DNA from: Undaria pinnatifida | Lineage: Eukaryota > Sar > Phaeophyceae > Laminariales > Alariaceae | Assembly: GCA_012845835.1 (NCBI GenBank) | Contig: JABAKD010000013.1 | Coordinates: 15,504,732 to 15,568,731, forward strand | Direction of reading: 5' to 3' | Length of the DNA: 64,000 bases | Part shown: positions 61,531-64,000 of the stretch, in pieces | Layout: each line of letters opens with the position of its first letter | Position numbering within the stretch: position 1 is the first letter of the stretch | Notes under the pieces: model-generated | What the model was told of the DNA's origin: nothing | The model's database searches: none | What the model saw: the letters and a program-made list of their open reading frames with translations, nothing else | Made by a program: the position numbers and the translations under genes

Positions 61531-62283
61531 TTATGTACGGGCTCTACCACCAGTCGTGCAGAATAAGCTGTTAACAGCAGTTGTACCAGGTATCGTGCAT
61601 CTTGCAAGAACGTACGGTACACTCTGCTGCCAGCTGCTGCCGTTGCCGTTCTGTTCATGGCATGACAACATATCACATCTAGCTGACGAGATGCTTACCT
61701 TGACGTCTTCATTGAACGAAACGCTCCTCGCTCTTCTTGGGGACGGCGTCTGGAGAACACCGTCCAGACTGCGTCCAGAATCTGTCGTCGCCGGTGTTGA
61801 TATCGTAGTGCCGATCATAATCTCCTCACACAAGTCATCATCCAAAGAAGAACACGATGCTGGTGGTGATGATGGAGAATCGAAGCCACGAGCCACCACC
61901 GCAACCCCATCATCATCATCGTCGCTGATGCAACCCCCTCGACCCCCCTCCAAGCAGTCAACAAGTAATAATGCACCTGTGACAGAACCAGCAACAATGC
62001 TCCTAATAATCCTCTCCTTCCATCCCTCCCCACTCCCCTCCTTCACGTGACTCCTCTCGCCCTCTCCCTCCTGCGCGTAGGTCGGCACTCGAACTTCTCT
62101 CGAGATGCCTCGCGAGGGTTTCGCCTGGGGGCTTCTCTTATTGTTGAAGCCCGTTTCTCGAAGGTCTCGCTTTTGGAGACCCGCCGAGCCGGCAACAGAG
62201 ACAAAATTCAATATTTTCAATGCAGAGACCCCTTGGTGACTGTTGTTGTTGTGGCTCTGGCTCACTTGCCATGATCGCGTCAT
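61531..62283 (-). CDS. Unknown acidic/Ser-rich protein with an RVxF-like motif
   Basis: The minus strand has the longest clean open frame of the window: 250 codons from an ATG at 62283 to a stop at 61531. The best part is 61976-61699. It has a Gly/acid stretch (SDDDDDGVAVVARGFDSPSS), another acidic patch (SLDDDLCEEIM), then TPSPRRARSVSFNEDVK, where RSVSF fits the RVxF docking motif for protein phosphatase 1. Directly after FNEDVK is a consensus donor, AAG then GTAAGC (61698), so the gene probably splices there, and the last 55 codons of the open frame may be intron. A possible acceptor, CTGTCACAG, lies at 61977. It resembles a disordered regulatory protein; the phosphatase link is inference. 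Confidence 0.42.
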   Translation of the reverse strand: MTRSWQVSQSHNNNSHQGVSALKILNFVSVAGSAGLQKRDLRETGFNNKRSPQAKPSRGISREVRVPTYAQEGEGERSHVKEGSGEGWKERIIRSIVAGSVTGALLLVDCLEGGRGGCISDDDDDGVAVVARGFDSPSSPPASCSSLDDDLCEEIMIGTTISTPATTDSGRSLDGVLQTPSPRRARSVSFNEDVKVSISSARCDMLSCHEQNGNGSSWQQSVPYVLARCTIPGTTAVNSLFCTTGGRART

Positions 62284-62309
62284 TCTAAGGAGTTCGTTCA
62301 AGGGGCTCG

Positions 62310-62505
62310 CTTGATGCTTTAGGGGGACCCTCTGCTATGCCGGTGGTTGCCGTGATGCGCGAAGTTGCAGCTATGCTCAGGCCAACCCGAGCCAAGGCTA
62401 TAAGTTTGACGCTTTGTGGGGCCCCGCTGCAGTGCCGGCGGTTGCTGCGCAAAGTTCGATCTTTTTTAGGCCCGCCCCGTCACATCCAACCGGATCCAAG
62501 GCTTT
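62310..62505. repeat. Diverged tandem duplication of ~105 bp
   Basis: GATGCTTTAGGGGGACCCTCTGC...TGCCGGTGGTTGC...GCGCGAAGTT...AAGGCTATA is echoed by GACGCTTTGTGGGGCCCCGC...TGCCGGCGGTTGC...GCGCAAAGTT...AAGGCTTTTA. Confidence 0.55.
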
Positions 62506-63339
62506 TACTTCGTTGTTTTGCCCAACAACGCAACAAGCAGTAAAAACTGCCCTACCGTACGTGCAGCAAGCAGCAGCAATGTAGGTACGTAGAGAGGAGC
62601 TACAACAACAGCTGAAATACATGATGTGTACGACGACGAAAATGACGATATTACGTAGCGCTTATTGTGTAAGGAATAATGCAGCATGTGATACGTGATG
62701 TGTGGTATGCCTGGGTACGGCCGAAAAGTTTCAATAATTGGCGCCTCTTCGACAGTCGCAGCAGCAGCAACAAAGTAAAAAGTGCAGCAGTATAGACTAG
62801 TCTACAGCAATTTTAGTACCAGGTACCCTGGTACAACAACAATAATAATAGAGTCGTGTCCCTTTATACGTAGCGCCGGTTGATTGAGTAGTAGTACCGA
62901 TCACCCGCTATATACACGACGTGTAGTGCCGGTGTAATCGCTTGGCACAGACGGCAAGAACGAGTGGTGGCAGTACGCCGAGTAGTAGTGCCGGTTGCCG
63001 CTAGCTATTAATGCCGGTATTTCCGGCTTGCACATACCGACGCTATAATAATAAGAGGGAAGAGAGGGATGGGATCACTGTCAGGTAAGTAGACTAAGTG
63101 TCGAAATGGGTTTCTGGGTCTTCGTGGTTCTGGTGGAGGCGGTACGAGTCGTGCACGTTATTATTTGCGAGTGCGTCGTGGAAAGAGGGGTAGCCTATAA
63201 TATCAGATCTGTCTACTTCATTCAGTACAAAACGTAAAATACGCACTTGTTTTTTGGCGTGTTCTCCGGCGGCCGAAGTATTAATATTTTCTCACACTTT
63301 GGGGTGCGGGTTCAGCAAGGGGATCATCGGTGCATTATT
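62506..63339. other. No gene recognised
   Basis: Phrases GTAGTGCCGGT(T/G)-, GAGTAGTAGT(A/G)CC and TGCCGGTATTTCCGGC recur at 62870-63040. GTACCAGGTACCCTGGTAC lies at 62816. No supported gene is seen. Confidence 0.35.
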
Positions 63340-63523
63340 ATGACGACGCACAACATAATATATCATGCAGCGTTTTGTCTGGATCTCAGCCAAGCTCCGT
63401 GGCAGTGCTCTGAGCATTCAACATCGCTGAACTGGCTCTTTTTGTCAAGGGGCTGTGCTCCGCCTCGCAGAGACGAGCAAGTGTGCATGGAAACCTCACA
63501 CCTCGCAGAGACGAGAGCAGCAG
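63340..63523 (+). CDS. Candidate first exon, unknown product
   Basis: An ATG at 63340 opens MTTHNIIYHAAFCLDLSQAP, then SEHSTSLNWLFLSRGCAPPR and VCMETSHLAETRA, ending at a consensus donor CAG then GTAGGT at 63524. Part of the exon contains a short direct repeat (CGCAGAGACGAG, 63455 and 63505). The frame is open further upstream to 63247, so the start could be elsewhere. No domain is recognised, and no following exon lies before the TRIM-like element at 63697. Confidence 0.33.
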
Positions 63524-63696
63524 GTAGGTGGTGTCACAATTTTTGGATGTCCTAAAATAGACCCCCTTTTTTCGCTGGTGGCGGAGGCCAATCCGAAAAC
63601 GATATCCGAAAATTAGCGGACGCCTGAAAAATCGCTATTTTCTAGTATTATTATTATCTTCATGATGATAGTGTTAAGGTATTAGTGGGGTATTAG

Positions 63697-64000
63697 TGTT
63701 ATAAGGCTTAGTTTGATGAGCTATTGGTTAACCTTTGCATGTGGTCAAAAGGACTAATACCCCACTAATTTCCTTAACAAATGGCGTCGTCGACAGACCA
63801 TGGGTTTTTTAGGTCGTGGGTTCAAATCTCACATACATTTTTAGGTCGTGGGTTCAAATCTCACATACATCCACCTTAAATAAACTTTTTCAGACTTTCC
63901 CCAGGTCGAACTTGAAAAATACTCTCCCCGGTATCCCCAGGAAATGAAACGGCTTGGATAATTGGTAGGTCCGCCCGTATATCCGGCCGACCTGCTATCC
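63697..64000 (+). mobile_element. TRIM-like LTR miniature, copy 3 (cut by the window end)
   Basis: The 5' repeat (63697-63779) is about 83 bp and close to copy 2. The internal part starts AATGGCGTCGTCGACAGACC as in copy 2. The T-arm section (GTGGGTTCAAATCTCAC) is duplicated in tandem as a 33-bp unit. The sequence continues to CTGCTATCC, where copy 2 has about 30 bp to go before its 3' repeat, so the missing 3' end should lie just outside. Confidence 0.78.

Overview
This window looks like repeat-rich nuclear DNA of a eukaryote. There are no operons, no ribosome-binding sites and no long reading frames. The few stretches that look coding are short and are often bounded by GT-AG splice signals. 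Around them lie tRNA-derived retroposons, a miniature LTR element, DNA transposons with inverted repeats, satellites and many microsatellites. A short interstitial telomere-like tract (CCCTAA) sits near 33.3 kb. I cannot name the species; an alga or other protist with intron-rich genes would fit, but this is a guess.

Layout. 0-12 kb: a block of about 2 kb (1-1941) recurs at 7822-10195, the second time preceded by three tandem copies of a 460-bp unit. Both blocks carry a tRNA-derived SINE and end in a perfect 14-bp hairpin followed by the same terminal sequence. 4.5-5.9, 14.9-16.2, 16.9 and 21.0 kb: a GC-rich satellite of about 174 bp. 17.6-21 kb: a degenerate TATCGAT/CAATAGG repeat, interrupted by a GGGTGTGATA-rich block. 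22-27 kb: C-tracts, microsatellites and degenerate repeats. 27-31 kb, 36 kb, 42.6-43 kb, 50 kb, 53-57 kb and 58-63 kb: the best candidate exons. 38.2-39.1 kb: a pogo-like inverted-repeat element. 47.8-49.4 kb: a clean non-autonomous hAT-type transposon. 50.4, 52.0 and 63.7 kb: three copies of a 0.37-kb LTR miniature (TRIM-like). 54.8-56.3 kb: a tandem array of about 126 bp.

Three observations stand out. First, a dispersed element occurs at least twelve times, with variable 5' ends and a shared AT-rich 3' end. Its core encodes a start codon and a short peptide (MSFDKIFDLTAGVYF) that is largely kept between copies. At 60.9 kb its frame runs into a good exon with a GTAAGT donor, and at 53.8 kb it lies in sense orientation in the intron of a candidate gene. 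It could act as a portable first exon. Second, two separate loci (30.6 kb plus, 36.1-36.4 kb minus) encode related exons of an unrecognised family with a conserved LIES start, KREAF and CxCxxC. Third, the TRIM-like element has identical 84-bp LTRs, a purine tract and an internal tRNA-like T-arm.

Functional assignments are few. Most coding calls are exon fragments resting on open frame, composition and splice-site quality only. All family names for repeats (SINE-1, SINE-2, Rep-A, MSFD element) are labels of convenience used here.
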